This document shows, one piece after another, positions 17,863 to 26,217 of a stretch of DNA of 64,000 nucleotides. Below the pieces are notes generated by a model. The model saw only the letters and a list, made by a program, of their open reading frames with translations. It was not told where the DNA came from and searched no databases. The position numbers and the translations under genes are program-made. Numbering within the stretch: the first letter of the stretch is position 1; each line of letters starts with the position of its first letter. Source of the stretch: an uncultured Eubacteriales bacterium (GTDB lineage Bacteria > Bacillota > Clostridia > Oscillospirales > Acutalibacteraceae); the NCBI GenBank assembly GCA_934394855.1, contig CAKRRH010000003.1:44779-108778 (forward strand), in the 5' to 3' direction.

Positions 17863-18851
17863 TTAACAAAGACGCAAAAATAACATTATTATCGGGAATT
17901 GTCATATCGCTGATTTTGTCCGCCGTCTGCCTGATTTTCAGCACCGTTTGCGGCGTTGTCTGCATGATTTCCGGATTGCTTATAACGCTAATATATTTTT
18001 TCAACATAAAAAAGCGCAACGATAAAATGGGCGAGCTTAACAACTATTTGTCAATGATATGTTCGGGCAAATTTGACCTTGACATTCGTGATAACACCGA
18101 GGGCGAGCTGTCAATTTTGAAAAACAATCTTTATAAAGTTATGACGCTGCTCAAAAGCCAAAACGAACAGCTCATTAAAGATAAATCATATCTTTCCGAT
18201 TCGCTTGCCGACATTTCTCATCAGCTAAAAACTCCGCTGACATCAATGATGGTGATGACCGACTTGCTGAAATCCGAAAAGGACAGCCAAAAACGGGCGG
18301 AATTTTTGAGCATAATCGAAACACAGCTTGACAAAACAAATTGGCTTATCACAAATCTTTTGAAGCTGTCAAAGCTTGATTCGGGCGCTACCGAGTTTAA
18401 GCATGAAAAAGTCAACATCTGCGAAGTAATTTCCAAAAGCCTCTCTCCGTTTTCGGTAACGCTTGACCTAAAATCAATAAGTGTGCAAAATGATGTCACC
18501 GATTTTGAGTTTTTCGGCGACAAAAGCTGGACGGGCGAGGCGATCGAGAACATAATCAAAAATTGCATCGAGCATACAAACAAAAACGGAACTCTCACGC
18601 TTTATTCCGAACAGACAAATGTATATAATTCGCTTTACATCAAAGACAGCGGCGTCGGAATCGCAGAACAGGACCTGCCCCATATTTTCGAGCGTTTTTA
18701 CCACGGCAAAAATTCATCAAAGGACAGCGTCGGAATCGGTCTTGCGCTTGCAAAAACGGTGCTTGAAAAGGAAAAGGGCGACATAATCGTTACTTCAACT
18801 CAAGGCGTCGGAAGCGTCTTTGAGCTGCGTTTTTATAAAACGATAATATGA
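17859..18851 (+). CDS. Sensor histidine kinase, membrane-embedded sensor type
   Basis: 330 residues. Two closely spaced TM helices (about 8-30 and 34-50) leave almost no extracellular loop, as in intramembrane-sensing kinases that detect stress through a partner transporter. A HAMP-like region leads to the H-box LADISHQLKTPLTSMMVM with His near residue 122. The N-box (IENIIKNCIEHTN), G1 (KDSGVGIAEQDL) and G2 (SVGIGLALAKTVL) are intact. Co-translation with the response regulator and the ABC genes downstream support a transporter-coupled two-component system. Confidence 0.93.
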   Translation: MINKDAKITLLSGIVISLILSAVCLIFSTVCGVVCMISGLLITLIYFFNIKKRNDKMGELNNYLSMICSGKFDLDIRDNTEGELSILKNNLYKVMTLLKSQNEQLIKDKSYLSDSLADISHQLKTPLTSMMVMTDLLKSEKDSQKRAEFLSIIETQLDKTNWLITNLLKLSKLDSGATEFKHEKVNICEVISKSLSPFSVTLDLKSISVQNDVTDFEFFGDKSWTGEAIENIIKNCIEHTNKNGTLTLYSEQTNVYNSLYIKDSGVGIAEQDLPHIFERFYHGKNSSKDSVGIGLALAKTVLEKEKGDIIVTSTQGVGSVFELRFYKTII

Positions 18852-18954
18852 TAAACGAACGCCCTGCCGCCAATCTTACAAAATTGTAAGATAAATGTCA
18901 CCGAGCTGTAAGGTTGATATATTATCATGAACTCATCGAAAGGAAGGAATCAAA

Positions 18955-19638
18955 ATGAAAATTCTCGAAGTATCAAACCTTTGCAAAACCTACGGCAAGG
19001 GCGACACAATGGTTAAAGCGCTCGATAACATATCGTTTTCCGTTGAAAAAGGTGAGTTTGTGGCAATAATCGGACCGTCGGGTTCGGGCAAATCAACTTT
19101 GCTTCATATTCTCGGCGGAGTTGACACCCCCACAAGCGGCAAAGTTATAATCAACGAAACCGATATATCCACATTAAACGAAACGGCGCTCGCCGTTTTC
19201 CGTCGCAGACAAATCGGGCTTATCTATCAGTTCTATAATCTGATTCCGATTTTGACCGTCAAGGAAAATCTCACACTGCCGCTATTATTGGACGGACGAA
19301 AGCCCGATAAATCACAGATCGACTATCTGATCGAAAAGCTCGGGCTCAAAAACCGACTCGACCATCTGCCAAATCAACTCTCCGGCGGTCAGCAGCAGCG
19401 TGTATCAATCGGCAGAGCTCTGATAAACAATCCTGCGCTAATGCTCGCAGATGAGCCGACAGGCAACCTTGACAGCGAAAACAGCAAAGAGATCATCACG
19501 CTTTTGCGGCAGTTCAACAAAGAATTTAACCAAACCGTCATAATCATCACCCATGACGAAAAAATCGCAAATTCGGCTGACCGTGTAATCACGATTGAGG
19601 ACGGCAAAATCACCGGAGATGAGGTGAGGTTGGGTTGA
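18955..19638 (+). CDS. ABC transporter ATP-binding protein (MacB/LolD class)
   Basis: 227 residues. Walker A GPSGSGKST, Q-loop YQFYNLIPILTV, signature LSGGQQQRVSIGRAL, Walker B LMLADEPTGNLD and switch His IITHDEK are all present. It energises the permease encoded next; the two genes overlap at TTGA. GAAAGGAAGG stands upstream of the ATG. A 100-base gap after the kinase holds an inverted AT-rich stretch but no clear terminator, so read-through from the regulator genes is likely. Confidence 0.95.
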   Translation: MKILEVSNLCKTYGKGDTMVKALDNISFSVEKGEFVAIIGPSGSGKSTLLHILGGVDTPTSGKVIINETDISTLNETALAVFRRRQIGLIYQFYNLIPILTVKENLTLPLLLDGRKPDKSQIDYLIEKLGLKNRLDHLPNQLSGGQQQRVSIGRALINNPALMLADEPTGNLDSENSKEIITLLRQFNKEFNQTVIIITHDEKIANSADRVITIEDGKITGDEVRLG

Positions 19639-22211
19639 ATATCACAAATAAATTGACCCTGCGCCATCTTGCCTCAAACAAAGGCAGAACGACCGTCACA
19701 ACCCTCGGAATATGCGTTTCCGTCGCAATGATAACGGCGGTTTTCGTGGCGCTGTCATCATTCATAAACCTGTTTGGCGAAATCGGAAAAATAACCACAG
19801 GCGACTGGCACGCAAAATTCGACGACATAAATTATTCCACCGTCCAAAAGCTTCAAAATGACAGCCGAATATCGGACATCGGCTTGCAGCTTTCCTCTGA
19901 CATTCAGTCCGTTCAGCTAAAAAGCAACACATCATATAAAAAATGCACCACCGACATTTTGATCGGCGACAGCAATTATCTTAAAATTATGATGACAGGC
20001 GACATTGACGGCAAGCTGCCGACAAATGAAAACGAGGTCGCTCTCGAGAGCGAATTTTTAGAGCAAAACAAAATGAAGAATGTCAAGGTCGGCGACAAAA
20101 TCACCCTGACCGAGGGCAAAAGAACCGCATATGACGAACCGATTATAGGCTCATTTTACGATAAACAGGAAAAATTCACTCCACTGAAATCACAAAAGCA
20201 ATATACAGTCACCGGCATAATCAAATCAAACCCGGCAGTCAATCACCGCCCAATATTTCGCGGATTAAGCTCGTCGGAAAAGCAAAGCGGCAATCTCTCA
20301 GCGGCAATTCATCTGTCAAACCCCGACCGTCATGCATTTACGACATTTAACTCAATCGCCACCGATTACGAAATTTTAAGCTATGAAACAAACGACGACC
20401 TGCTCGCCTCATTCTTAGCCTCCCGCCCCCGCGGCTTCATCGAATCGATTCTCCCGATCGTAATACTCGTTTTAGCCCTCATCGTAATCGCCTCTGTAAT
20501 GCTGATTTATAACGCATTCGGAATGTCGCTTGCCGAGCGTGTCCGCTATCTCGGAATGTTAGCCTCGGTCGGCGCAACAAAATCGCAAAAACGAAAAAGC
20601 GTCTATTTTGAGGGCATTCTTTTGGGCGCTGTCGGAATACCCGTCGGAATCGGCTCAGGAATCATAGGCATCGACATAACGCTCAAAGCCGTCGGCGACA
20701 AAATCATCTCAACCGGCATGATCAACGGCATAACCGACGCAAATCTGCAAATGAAAACGATCGTTCCGCTTTGGGCTGTCATCGGAATAATCATAATCAG
20801 CATTTTTACAATATTTATCTCGTCGTTCATTCCGGCGCAAAAGGCTTCAAAAATCACACCGATCGACGCAATCAGACAGCAAAGCGAAATCAAGGTTAAA
20901 CCAAAGCGCCTGAAATCGCCGAAATTCATCGGCAAAATCTTCGGCTATGAAGGGGAACTTGCATATAAAAATCTAAAGCGCAACGGCAGAAAATCGAGAA
21001 TAATCACCGCGTCGATCGCCCTCTCAATCGTGCTTTTCATCATCTGCAACTATTTTTGCAGCGTATTCGTCACAGCAAGCGGCTACGAGAAAAACATTCC
21101 CTATCAGCTCACCACAACCATAAGCTATGAGCATAAAAAGGACCTTGACGATGTGCTTGACAAAATGCAGGATGTCAAGGCTCATTACACCGTATATAAC
21201 AACACTTCCCTGCGGCTTGGCAACAAAAGCGACAACACCGTGGCAAATGACATTCGTGACTTGTCAAATTACACTCCGTCATACAGAAAGCTGTTTGAAA
21301 CCAAAGCCGTCACATTGATGATAAGCTTCATCGACGACAGCGAGTTCGATAAGCTCTGCAATTCAAATAACATTGACAAATCAAAGTTTTACGGAAATAA
21401 CGCAAAATGTTTGTTGCTCAACAATCTCAACCACCAAAACGATTCATCAAAGATATTCGAGAATAAAATCATCGGCAAACATATCGTCGAAGATCCCGAT
21501 TTTTGTTCGGAAGGCGAAAAACCGCTTGATTTGGAGGTCGGCGGACTTGTGGAATATGACAAGATGAGCCTTGCTCTGTCATTTGTCCCGACAAACATAG
21601 TCGGCGCATTCGTCCCCTATTCGCAATATGTCAATGTAATCAAAAAGGACGTGCCGCAAAGCGATATATATTGGACAGTCGGAATCGAAACCGACAACCA
21701 CAAACAGGTCTGCGAGCAGCTCACAACCGTCTTAAATGACAACGAATGGGGCGGAAATTATGTTGCGGATAATGTCGATACGCTTGCCTCAATGAACACC
21801 ACCATCTTCATTCTTCAGGTATTCATCTATGGCTTTATCACGCTGATCACACTGATCACCGTTGCCAACATCATCAACACGATTTCAACCAACATCGCAC
21901 TTCGGCGCCGAGAATTTGCAATGTTAAAATCGGTCGGCACCACAAAACACGGCTTTAACAAAATGGTCTGCCTTGAAAGCTTGTTCTATGCGCTCAAAGC
22001 AATCATCTTCGGCGTGCCGATAAGCATACTTTTGTGTATTTTAATTAACAAAATGCTCGGCGAAACCTCAATCCCCTATCATTTCGATCTAAAGCTTTAT
22101 CTTCTTGTGATTCTTGCCGTATTTGTCCTGATTTCCTTGACGATGATCTATTCGGTAAGAAAGCTCAAAAACGACAATATTATCGAAACGCTCAAAGAGG
22201 ACATCAGTTAA
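19635..22211 (+). CDS. ABC transporter permease with two FtsX domains
   Basis: 858 residues. TM1 near 22-45, an extracellular domain to about 255, three TM helices, a cytoplasmic link with FIPAQKASKITPIDAIRQQ, then TM5 near 445, a second extracellular domain and three final TM helices. FtsX-family sequence (LAERVRYLGMLASVGATKSQKRKSVYFEGILLG and RRREFAMLKSVGTTKHG) appears in both halves. This is a 4+4 helix exporter permease, not the ten-helix BceB form. It starts with TTG at 19635, overlapping the ATPase stop, with GAGGTGAGG upstream. Probable role: efflux or envelope response controlled by the adjacent two-component system. Confidence 0.9.
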   Translation: MNITNKLTLRHLASNKGRTTVTTLGICVSVAMITAVFVALSSFINLFGEIGKITTGDWHAKFDDINYSTVQKLQNDSRISDIGLQLSSDIQSVQLKSNTSYKKCTTDILIGDSNYLKIMMTGDIDGKLPTNENEVALESEFLEQNKMKNVKVGDKITLTEGKRTAYDEPIIGSFYDKQEKFTPLKSQKQYTVTGIIKSNPAVNHRPIFRGLSSSEKQSGNLSAAIHLSNPDRHAFTTFNSIATDYEILSYETNDDLLASFLASRPRGFIESILPIVILVLALIVIASVMLIYNAFGMSLAERVRYLGMLASVGATKSQKRKSVYFEGILLGAVGIPVGIGSGIIGIDITLKAVGDKIISTGMINGITDANLQMKTIVPLWAVIGIIIISIFTIFISSFIPAQKASKITPIDAIRQQSEIKVKPKRLKSPKFIGKIFGYEGELAYKNLKRNGRKSRIITASIALSIVLFIICNYFCSVFVTASGYEKNIPYQLTTTISYEHKKDLDDVLDKMQDVKAHYTVYNNTSLRLGNKSDNTVANDIRDLSNYTPSYRKLFETKAVTLMISFIDDSEFDKLCNSNNIDKSKFYGNNAKCLLLNNLNHQNDSSKIFENKIIGKHIVEDPDFCSEGEKPLDLEVGGLVEYDKMSLALSFVPTNIVGAFVPYSQYVNVIKKDVPQSDIYWTVGIETDNHKQVCEQLTTVLNDNEWGGNYVADNVDTLASMNTTIFILQVFIYGFITLITLITVANIINTISTNIALRRREFAMLKSVGTTKHGFNKMVCLESLFYALKAIIFGVPISILLCILINKMLGETSIPYHFDLKLYLLVILAVFVLISLTMIYSVRKLKNDNIIETLKEDIS

Positions 22212-22238
22212 ATCACACACCCCATGACCCATATATAA

Positions 22239-22268
22239 AGGCGGCAGTCACCGACTGCCGCCTTTTCC
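22239..22268 (+). terminator. Terminator of the exporter operon
   Basis: GGCGGCAGT-CACCG-ACTGCCGCC followed by TTTTCCTTT. Confidence 0.9.
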
Positions 22269-22385
22269 TTTCAAGTCACTCAAATCGATATGCCTGTTGC
22301 AAATTTAACGCTTGTTATATGTCGTCAAATGAAGCTATAATATATTCGTAAGCTTTTGATAAGCCATTAAAGGAGTGAATTATAA

Positions 22386-23390
22386 ATGGAATTTGATTTC
22401 GGAACAAATTTAAAAGAATTAAGAAAAGCAAAAGGCTTCACACAGGAAGATGTTGCAGAATTTCTTAACATCTCAAAACAGTCGATCAGTCGCTGGGAAA
22501 ACAATGTCACCTATCCCGACATAACCATTTTGCCGACAATCGCGTCACTGTTCGGTACAACGGTCGATTCGGTTCTCGGCGCAGACTTTAACAAAAACAG
22601 ACAGATGATTGAAGCCATGTTAAACCGCCGCCACACCGCTCATCATAACGGCGACATCCAGTCGGCATATGAAATATCAAATAAGCTGATAACCCGATTT
22701 CCGTGCGACTTGACAATCCTCAATTGTTCAATGATCGACTGCTATTTGATGGGATTTCATAATTATGACAACAAGAAAAAGCAATATTTGAATCAATCAA
22801 TCGAGGCTTCAAAGAAATTGCTGAAGCTAAGCTCGGATTTAGAGGAAATGTGCCGTGCAATCAAGAATATATCGGTCTGCTGCAAATTGCTCGGTGATGA
22901 AAACAACGCAATATTGTGGATGAACAAATTGCCGACCGTGTGGAATTGCATCGAAAACGCAATTCTCAGCATATATGACAAAAACGAGGAAAAATCAGAG
23001 GCGATAAAAACAAGCCTTGACGGAATAATACACCTGCTCTACCGAATGATCTATGCCTTAGCGTTAGAACAGCCGAACGATTCCGACAAAATCGCAATCC
23101 TCGAAAAAATCCCAAAATTATTTGAGTTGTTGTTTGAAAACAGCGACTATGGATTTTACAATTCGTTTTTGTCCGCGGTATATTACAAAATCGCCGATTT
23201 GCAAAATGACGAGCAGTTAAAAAATCAGTATATCCAAAACGCTCTGTCATGCGCCAAAAAATATGACGAAACAAAGCCGTCAGTTCATTCATCATTGCTC
23301 TTTAAAGACATACCGATAACCCCCGATGAATGGACATCCGCAACCTCTGAGTCAAAATATGACGCATTGCTGAAAAAGATAAACGCATAA
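22386..23390 (+). CDS. XRE-family transcription regulator with helical repeat C-terminus
   Basis: 334 residues. The N-terminal helix-turn-helix is clear (LKELRKAKGFTQEDVAEFLNISKQSISRWENNVTYPD, residues 10-46). The rest is all-helical and TPR-like, as in Xre regulators that sense peptides or interact with partner proteins; no enzymatic motif is seen. It has AAAGGAG upstream of the ATG, stands alone between two terminators, and could control the exporter operon before it, but that is only proximity. Confidence 0.85.
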   Translation: MEFDFGTNLKELRKAKGFTQEDVAEFLNISKQSISRWENNVTYPDITILPTIASLFGTTVDSVLGADFNKNRQMIEAMLNRRHTAHHNGDIQSAYEISNKLITRFPCDLTILNCSMIDCYLMGFHNYDNKKKQYLNQSIEASKKLLKLSSDLEEMCRAIKNISVCCKLLGDENNAILWMNKLPTVWNCIENAILSIYDKNEEKSEAIKTSLDGIIHLLYRMIYALALEQPNDSDKIAILEKIPKLFELLFENSDYGFYNSFLSAVYYKIADLQNDEQLKNQYIQNALSCAKKYDETKPSVHSSLLFKDIPITPDEWTSATSESKYDALLKKINA

Positions 23391-23443
23391 GCCCGCAACA
23401 ACAAACCTCGGAATGAGAACCGTTTCCCATTCCGAGGTTTTCG
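23391..23443 (+). terminator. Repeated terminator unit, copy 1
   Basis: The hairpin CCTCGGAATGAGAA/TTCCCATTCCGAGG followed by TTTTCG ends the XRE gene. The whole stretch, including the 15 bases before the hairpin, recurs with the same sequence and orientation at 24700-24753. Confidence 0.85.
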
Positions 23444-23457
23444 TCCATATTTTTAAA

Positions 23458-24345
23458 TTAACTGATTTCAACAGTGGTCGTTACTTTTCTAAACGCCAAA
23501 ACGTCCTTCATGTTGAGCCTGCCGTTATGGTCAAAATCAGCCGCCTTTTCATAAATAAAAATATTCCACCCGGCGATTGCCTTCCTCATCACCAGCAGAT
23601 CCTTCATGTTGACTCTCTCATCCAAATTGCAGTCGCCGAGAACATAGCTTTCAAGCACAAACGAACGGTTATTTTTGACTGCATATCTCATTGCCTCGGT
23701 CGCATAATCACAAACGATCACCGTCTTGTCATTTTCCCCAAATGCGTCAGCGGCAATGCTCTTCACCGAACTCGGAATTTTGATTTCTTTAAGCGAATCG
23801 CATCCTAAAAATGCTTCACTGTCAATCTTCTCAAGATTGCTCGGCAAATCAACATTTTCAAGCTTATTGCAGTTTGCGAGCGACAGCCGCTCAAGACTTT
23901 TCATCTCATCGGGGAAACTGACGCTCTTAACCTTATCACACCAATATAATTCGAAGCTTTTGACCGTCGATGATGCAACGATCTCTTCAAAATCGCACTC
24001 GTCAAAATATATATCGCCGTCAAATCCTTCCGGAATAATTATCTTTTTCGGAACAGAAACATCATAGCGTATATTTCCCTCACTTGAACCCCTGTTCTTT
24101 AAAAACATACTGCATGAATATTCGGTAACCTTTTTCCCGTCAATTTCCGTCGGCAGCGTGATTTCCTGCTCGTCGCCTAAATATCCTCCGACAACAATTC
24201 CGCCGTTCTTGTTTTCGGCATAAATATAATCCCCCGACCGATAAGGAAAAGCCCTGCCGTCAAACACAAATGCAAGCGCAGTCATCGGCATGATCCCAAG
24301 CGTGGCAATAATACCGCATAAAACCACCGATATAATTTTCTTCAT
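23458..24345 (-). CDS. Secreted BspA-type leucine-rich-repeat protein with type I dockerin
   Basis: 295 residues. A signal peptide (MKKIISVVLCGIIATLGIMP, cut near TALA) is followed by LRR_5/BspA-type repeats (SLERLSLANCNKLENVDLPSNLEKIDSEAFLGCDSLKEIKIP) and a C-terminal dockerin. The dockerin has two Ca-binding segments, GDCNLDERVNMKDLLVMRKAIAG and ADFDHNGRLNMKDVLAFRK. Dockerins attach proteins to cohesins on a scaffoldin or on the cell surface. No cohesin gene is in this window. The dockerin pattern matches that on the deacetylase at 46369, so both probably bind the same cohesin class. Confidence 0.9.
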   Translation of the reverse strand: MKKIISVVLCGIIATLGIMPMTALAFVFDGRAFPYRSGDYIYAENKNGGIVVGGYLGDEQEITLPTEIDGKKVTEYSCSMFLKNRGSSEGNIRYDVSVPKKIIIPEGFDGDIYFDECDFEEIVASSTVKSFELYWCDKVKSVSFPDEMKSLERLSLANCNKLENVDLPSNLEKIDSEAFLGCDSLKEIKIPSSVKSIAADAFGENDKTVIVCDYATEAMRYAVKNNRSFVLESYVLGDCNLDERVNMKDLLVMRKAIAGWNIFIYEKAADFDHNGRLNMKDVLAFRKVTTTVEIS

Positions 24346-24516
24346 AATAAATCTCCTCCTTTTTCAAAAGCTAAAACGAATCACTTCATCTATTAGACGA
24401 AAAATCCGCTTGCTTCTCTCACCTATATTCTACATTATTTTACTAAAATATGTATATCTGCAAAATACACAAAATTCCTATTACTGTTTTGAACAACTCT
24501 CACAATCCCCACGCTA

Positions 24517-24700
24517 AAAAGGACTCCGATTTCAAAAATCGAAGTCCTTTTTTCAGTTAAATACCATTTGAGTTGGTCGGATCATTCACCACGCCAAATG
24601 CCACCGGCACCGGAAGCAAAATAACAAGCAGTCCGCTTGATATTCTGTTCAATAAGTCATTCAGCAATAACCGACATTGATTTTTGCCATTGAAAATTCG
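24517..24700 (-). pseudogene. Scar of a prophage end, fused remnants of tail-type gene and holin
   Basis: On the minus strand this begins with the last codons of the 699-residue phage protein (GEFSMAKINVGYC and stop, compare SMAKIKVGYC at 33387). It then jumps to the holin C-terminus (VAFGVVNDPTNSNGI, compare 32852) and ends with the same hairpin (AAGGACTTCGATTT...). About 430 bases of the intact copy at 32814-33430 are missing. It shows that a related phage copy once sat here or that the end was duplicated and deleted. Confidence 0.85.
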
Positions 24701-24753
24701 CCCGCAACAACAAACCTCGGAATGAGAACCGTTTCCCATTCCGAGGTTTTCGT
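24700..24753 (+). repeat. Repeated terminator unit, copy 2
   Basis: Same sequence as 23391-23443, directly abutting the phage scar. Same orientation as copy 1, 1.3 kb away. Confidence 0.85.
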
Positions 24754-24787
24754 GCTATAATTTAACTGAAACACATCACACCCATAT

Positions 24788-24824
24788 ACAAAAACAACCT
24801 GCAAAGCGAACTTCACAGGCTGTT
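24788..24824 (-). terminator. Terminator at the end of the SipW/TasA operon
   Basis: Minus-strand hairpin AACAGCCTGTGAAG/CTTTGCAGGTTGTT followed by TTTTGTATATG. It lies after the 51-residue gene and would end the long minus-strand operon. Confidence 0.65.
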
Positions 24825-24882
24825 TTCGGAAATATATACATTCAGAAGCGGGCTAATTTAACGCTTCGGCTTTCTGCAGAAT

Positions 24883-25038
24883 TCATGCTCGTTTTTCGCC
24901 GTATTCTTCGATTTTCTGCTTTAAAACCCCGATTTCATATTCATATTGTTTGACTCTCTTAATTTGTGCAACACTGATTACAAATGCCGAACTGACTCCT
25001 CCGATTAAAAATCCTATCACTAACATGACAATATACAT
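24883..25038 (-). CDS. Small one-helix membrane protein, DUF3789-like
   Basis: 51 residues. It starts MYIVMLVIGFLIGGVSSAFV and continues with ISVAQIKRVKQYEYEIGVLKQKIEEYGEKRA. A single TM helix with Gly-Gly is followed by a charged, coiled-coil-like tail. This resembles the small DUF3789 proteins found on mobile elements of Firmicutes. AAGGAG lies ten bases before the ATG at 25038. It is the last gene of the SipW/TasA minus-strand run. Function unknown. Confidence 0.65.
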   Translation of the reverse strand: MYIVMLVIGFLIGGVSSAFVISVAQIKRVKQYEYEIGVLKQKIEEYGEKRA

Positions 25039-25107
25039 AAATACAACTCCTTATAAAATTAAACAATAACTTATTTTCGCCGTTTAAAACAATAAATCAT
25101 ATTTTTC

Positions 25108-26043
25108 TCATTCATTTTCCCCATTCGTCCGACCCGTTGTGAGTTCATGACCCTCTGTCTGCGTCGGCTCAACCCCACTCGCCGAATGTTTGTCATCACC
25201 GATCATGTTTTCCGTCGCCGTCTCACGCTTTTGACTTTCTTTTGTAGTCATTGTCGGCACATGATTATTCTCACCGCTTGTCACCGAATTATCATTCGTC
25301 GTTGTTTTAGTTGCAACAATTTCCTTTACCCCAATAAGTTCGATTACAACGTCATTTTTAATCTTGCGGTCTTTTCCGGAAAAGCTTCCCCAACCGCAAT
25401 CAATAATAATATCTCCTCCGTTTTGCGAATTAACGGTAAATTTGATCTCGCTCCCAACCTTAATTTGCTCGCTGAAATATGTCCTGCCGTCAGCCGTCAT
25501 TTTAATATATCCCATAGCGCCGACCGTGCCCTTTGCCTTGACAACTACGGTATATTTTTCGTTACCCGATAAGAAATATACATTATCTCTGCCGCTGATT
25601 TCGCCATCATCGCCCGTCACTGTCACATCGAACGAATAATTCGGTGTTTTAATCGGCGACACCGTCCCGACATTGGTTGCCGTAAACCAAGCCCAGCTCA
25701 TCTGACAAAGACAAATCAAACAAATCCCGATCCCGATAAGCGACGGTGCAATCATATAAAAAATACCGTTATTTTTGCGTTCCGTTTTCTTTTTATAAAA
25801 AGCGCCGTAAACCTTCGCAACATTCTTCTCGGTAACAAACGGAATAAGGCATAAATAATGCTGTCGCAACTCTTTTTGCCAATAATCATATTCGTCGTCA
25901 TTGTCGGCTTCATACAGGCGATTATAAATAAACCCTGTTTCCTTGCGAAAGTAAATGATAAAATAAACAAACCATGCAATAATGCCGACTGCAACTGCCA
26001 TAGCCGCAATAAACGCAATCAATGAGAAGAAATCATCATTCAT
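25108..26043 (-). CDS. Two-TM membrane protein with internal SipW-type segment
   Basis: 311 residues. TM1 (8-34) and TM2 (about 98-118) bracket a cytoplasmic part of about 60 residues rich in charged residues. Right after TM2 comes MSWAWFTATNVGTVSP, which copies the [AF]WFT-T pattern of SipW-dependent signal peptides (compare TTFAWFTDTAS in the next genes). An extracellular beta-rich domain and a Ser/Thr/Asn-rich tail follow. I infer that SipW may cut after TM2 and release the outer domain. It is followed by the small membrane gene and preceded by two TasA-like genes on the same strand. Start ATG with a GGAAAGGG ribosome site. Confidence 0.65.
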   Translation of the reverse strand: MNDDFFSLIAFIAAMAVAVGIIAWFVYFIIYFRKETGFIYNRLYEADNDDEYDYWQKELRQHYLCLIPFVTEKNVAKVYGAFYKKKTERKNNGIFYMIAPSLIGIGICLICLCQMSWAWFTATNVGTVSPIKTPNYSFDVTVTGDDGEISGRDNVYFLSGNEKYTVVVKAKGTVGAMGYIKMTADGRTYFSEQIKVGSEIKFTVNSQNGGDIIIDCGWGSFSGKDRKIKNDVVIELIGVKEIVATKTTTNDNSVTSGENNHVPTMTTKESQKRETATENMIGDDKHSASGVEPTQTEGHELTTGRTNGENE

Positions 26044-26084
26044 AATATGCCCTTTCCTTTCATCAAAATTTCTTTAATAAATCT

Positions 26085-26210
26085 TCAGCAATCAAAAGGC
26101 ACAAATAAGGTTTATGTATTTGCATATATCTGTTTATGCCCTTTGATTGCCCCACCCAAAAGTCGCCTTTCGGGTGAAGCACAATAATAATAGAATTGAG
26201 GATGATAGCT
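26085..26210 (-). repeat. Structured spacer, copy 1
   Basis: Follows the TasA-like gene at 26218. On the minus strand it holds the hairpin CACCCGAAAG/CTTTTGGGTG and then a long imperfect palindrome (GCAATCAAAGGGCATAAA ... TTTGTGCCTTTTGATTGC). Copy 2 is at 27461-27590; the first hairpin differs in sequence but keeps pairing. Confidence 0.7.
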
Positions 26211-26217
26211 AATTTAA

